Shown here: piece after piece, positions 61,996 to 64,000 of the stretch
How the letters are laid out: every line of letters begins with the position of its first letter
Numbering within the stretch: the stretch's first letter is position 1
Origin: Ashinkailepas kermadecensis
Taxonomy: Eukaryota > Arthropoda > Thecostraca > Neolepadidae
Direction of reading: 5' to 3'
Assembly: GCA_034440615.1 (NCBI GenBank)
Contig: JAOTOM010003694.1
Coordinates: 62,001-126,000 of the forward strand
Length of the DNA stretch: 64,000 nucleotides
Program-made: the position numbers and the translations under genes
The notes under the pieces: generated by a model
Seen by the model: only the letters and a program-made list of their open reading frames with translations
Told to the model about the DNA's origin: nothing
Database searches by the model: none

Positions 61996-64000
61996 CAGGG
62001 GCGTCGATTTGTATCCTTTTCTGGGGGCCATGGCCCCACCAATGTTGATCTTGGCCCCCTCAATGTTGATTTGGGCTCCCAATAACCTATGCTATTTTTA
62101 TGCTGAGAAGAAAGTTAAAGGAAAGAAATGAAAAACACCATGCTACTTACAAAACTTAGTTGATGCCAACAAGCACATTTTGTACTGAAATGAAACAGAT
62201 TTGGATTGGATAGTGGATAGACTCCACCTTTTGCTGCAACATTGAAAATGTTGTGGAAAAAAACAAAGGAGTTGGATAACCATATGTTATGTCCTTCACA
62301 GTGCTGCTCCATCCAACTCCAACTCCAACCCTGACCAAACTTCAGGAGCGCATCCATCTCCAAAGCCGTCTGTGGGAGAAGGTATGGATTGCAGCATAAC
62401 TATTGTGATCTGAATTCCATGGTATCCCTGTTGCCTTATAATCCACCCTTGCTGATCCATGTAGCAGATGTTTGACTTTCCTCAAACTGTCTGGGTAACT
62501 GGGGAGTTGAAATCACATGTTAGTGATGAAACAGATTAACTATTCCTGGATTCCTATGGTACATCATTGCATGGCATAGTGACATATCGAATGGGGGAGG
62601 GGGCATTGTGGGCAGTCGCCTCCCCTCCCCCCTCCTGACAAGTTGTGGGGCCCCAAGAATCCACCGAGCTCAGGAAAAAAATGCACCATGCTCCCTAAAA
62701 ATCCCACTCGGTCCACCAAAAATCGCACCGGGGCTCAGAAAAATCACATTGGGGGCCCCCAAAAGTAGCGCAGATACTTTTGGGGTCTGATATATCTGAT
62801 ATATCTTATATACCCTGATAATGACGCTGGGGCCTCAAAAGTTTGCACCTGGGCGCCGGAAAAATCACGCTGGGGCCGCAAAAAAGTCGTGCCAGGGTCA
62901 AGAAAATCACGACGGGGGCCACAAACGGTCGGGCCGGGACCTCCTGAAAATCACGCTGAGTCAGGGGTACCAATAATTCTCACCCGGGTCCCTGCATATC
63001 ACGCTAGAGGCTTGACAGGTCCCACCGGGGCTCTAAAAGTCTCGTTGAGATCACCCAACAAATGAAGCCGGGGAAATGAAAAACAGTTCGGACACGGAAA
63101 ATCAATCTTGGATCTCAATACTGGCTCCAAAAGCCCACACAACTTGTTGGGCCCAAAAAAAGTGTCGTAGCCACCAAAACTCGCGCAAGGGATCCCAACA
63201 AGTGACCACGGGGCCCCCAAAAAAATCGCACTTAGACCAAAAAAAATTCACGCCGCTTCTCTTGAGATCTCATTGGGGCCAAAACGTCGCGCCGGAACAA
63301 GTTGCAGCTGGCTTCCCAAGAACCAATATATACCCGGAATGTCACCCTGCGGACACAAAAATTGCGTCAAGGATCCACAAAATAAGAACTCGTCGGACGC
63401 CGGAAAAGAAACCTGTTGAGACACGGAAAAAAACGCACCGAGAGCCCAAAGAATCGTACCGGGGTTAAAAAATAGCCTGCAGGGGGCTTACAAAAAAATA
63501 GACTTCACCACAAAAACCACAAAGAGACTCCATTCAATCGACCAGAGCACCGGAAAATTCAGAATGGGTCCAGAAAGAAAATTATCCGAAGGGCCTTTCT
63601 ACTCTCGGTCGTGCAATCTGCGGAAAAAAACACTGAGCAGCCGCAGTGGCGTACTAAAGGGAAAAATGCCCCTCCCTAATGTTAGGCACCAAGGAAATAC
63701 TTTCACCCATCGTCATCACAGTTCAGATCTGCTGTGCTCTGATGTTCCATCAAGGCCGGCGTGTTTTAGCCCGTATCTGATCGCTGAAGTATTTTTATTT
63801 AAGCCGGTGTGTGTTTGTTGGTGTGTGGAGTGAGGAGGAGGGTAACGGTGACTGGGCCTGTGACGATAGATCCGAGCCCACTATATGGCACTGCAGTCGC
63901 ATGCTATTACTCAGAGTTGTTATGTCACCATGCATTGCTCTTTTAATTATGTGACTTCACCAGTTATTGGACGATTTTCCGCGTTGGTGAGGATGCTGAA
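61996..64000. mobile_element. hAT-like element, inverted relative of 26966-29143/33110-33393 (runs off the window)
   Basis: It starts with CAGGGGCGTCGATTTGTATC, the same terminal repeat as at 26966 and 36745. It contains in reverse order the end module, the unique stretch with CATCCTTGCTG-type words, the ~29-bp array and the CATATAGTGGGCTCGGATC region, reaching the window edge. It lacks the Penelope insertion of the other copy (empty site near 63630) and lacks the 4 kb present there between 29143 and 33110. Confidence 0.8.
62576..63590 (-). repeat. Degenerate ~29-bp array (locus 4, minus orientation)
   Basis: Complementary units such as GGGGCCCCAAGAATCC, AAAATCACGCTGGGGCC and CAAAAAAGTCGTGCCAGGG. 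It begins at the TAGTGACATATCGAATGGGG end. Unit by unit it corresponds to 27880-28845, so the two arrays are copies of one ancestral array. Confidence 0.88.

Overview
The window is eukaryotic genomic DNA, almost certainly from an invertebrate animal. Coding sequence sits in short exons with GT-AG introns, and most of the rest is transposons and tandem repeats. Scattered TTAGGT/AACCTA runs (30-36 kb) and a LINE whose RNase H reads like arthropod elements make an arthropod such as a crustacean my best guess, but the phylum is not settled by anything I can see.

Genes. (1) 2561-11353 (+): the 3' seven exons of a carnitine O-acetyltransferase gene (CRAT type), with catalytic His, carnitine-binding motifs and stop codon; the first ~150 residues lie outside the window or were not found. 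Its introns are full of minisatellites, and at several exon borders the splice site itself is tandemly multiplied: three in-frame donors after the first exon, four donors after the sixth, and about nine acceptor-like units in 39/42-bp steps before the last exon. (2) 40564-42003 (+): an intact intronless gene for a six-CCCH-finger, RING-finger, RGG-box protein. (3) 49061-49744 (-): a possible signal-anchor protein made mostly of a 10-residue Pro/Cys repeat; uncertain.

Mobile DNA. 18264-22264 is a 4.0-kb terminal-inverted-repeat element with a perfect 9-bp target duplication whose whole interior is a ~275-bp satellite with a three-monomer higher-order period. 22327-25690 is a nearly intact hAT transposon (8-bp duplication, one frameshift); 59039-61644 is an internally deleted relative. 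51609-53585 is a 5'-truncated Penelope-like element (reverse transcriptase plus GIY-YIG), and 27520-27829 is a hairpin made from two of its terminal repeats. LINE fragments lie at 1560-2535, 26370-36764-37690 (split by a ~9.8-kb composite insertion), 38533-39735 and 49955-50520. Three tRNA-headed SINEs (1.7, 10.6, 18.0 kb) have perfect 13-17 bp target duplications, and several very short insertions carry only a related SINE tail.

Layout: 0-2.5 kb LINE/SINE; 2.5-11.4 kb CRAT; 11.4-18.2 kb minisatellites, including a ~29-bp degenerate array; 18.2-25.7 kb satellite element plus hAT; 26.4-37.7 kb nested LINE/DNA-transposon block; 38-42 kb LINE and CCCH-RING gene; 42.8-46.2 kb repeat arrays; 46-51 kb mostly unassigned, with the Pro/Cys repeat and a LINE; 51.6-53.6 kb Penelope; 54.5-58.9 kb satellites; 59-61.6 kb second hAT; 62-64 kb an inverted paralogue of the 27-29 kb block. 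Apart from the two main genes nearly everything is repeat-derived, and the genes show no functional linkage.
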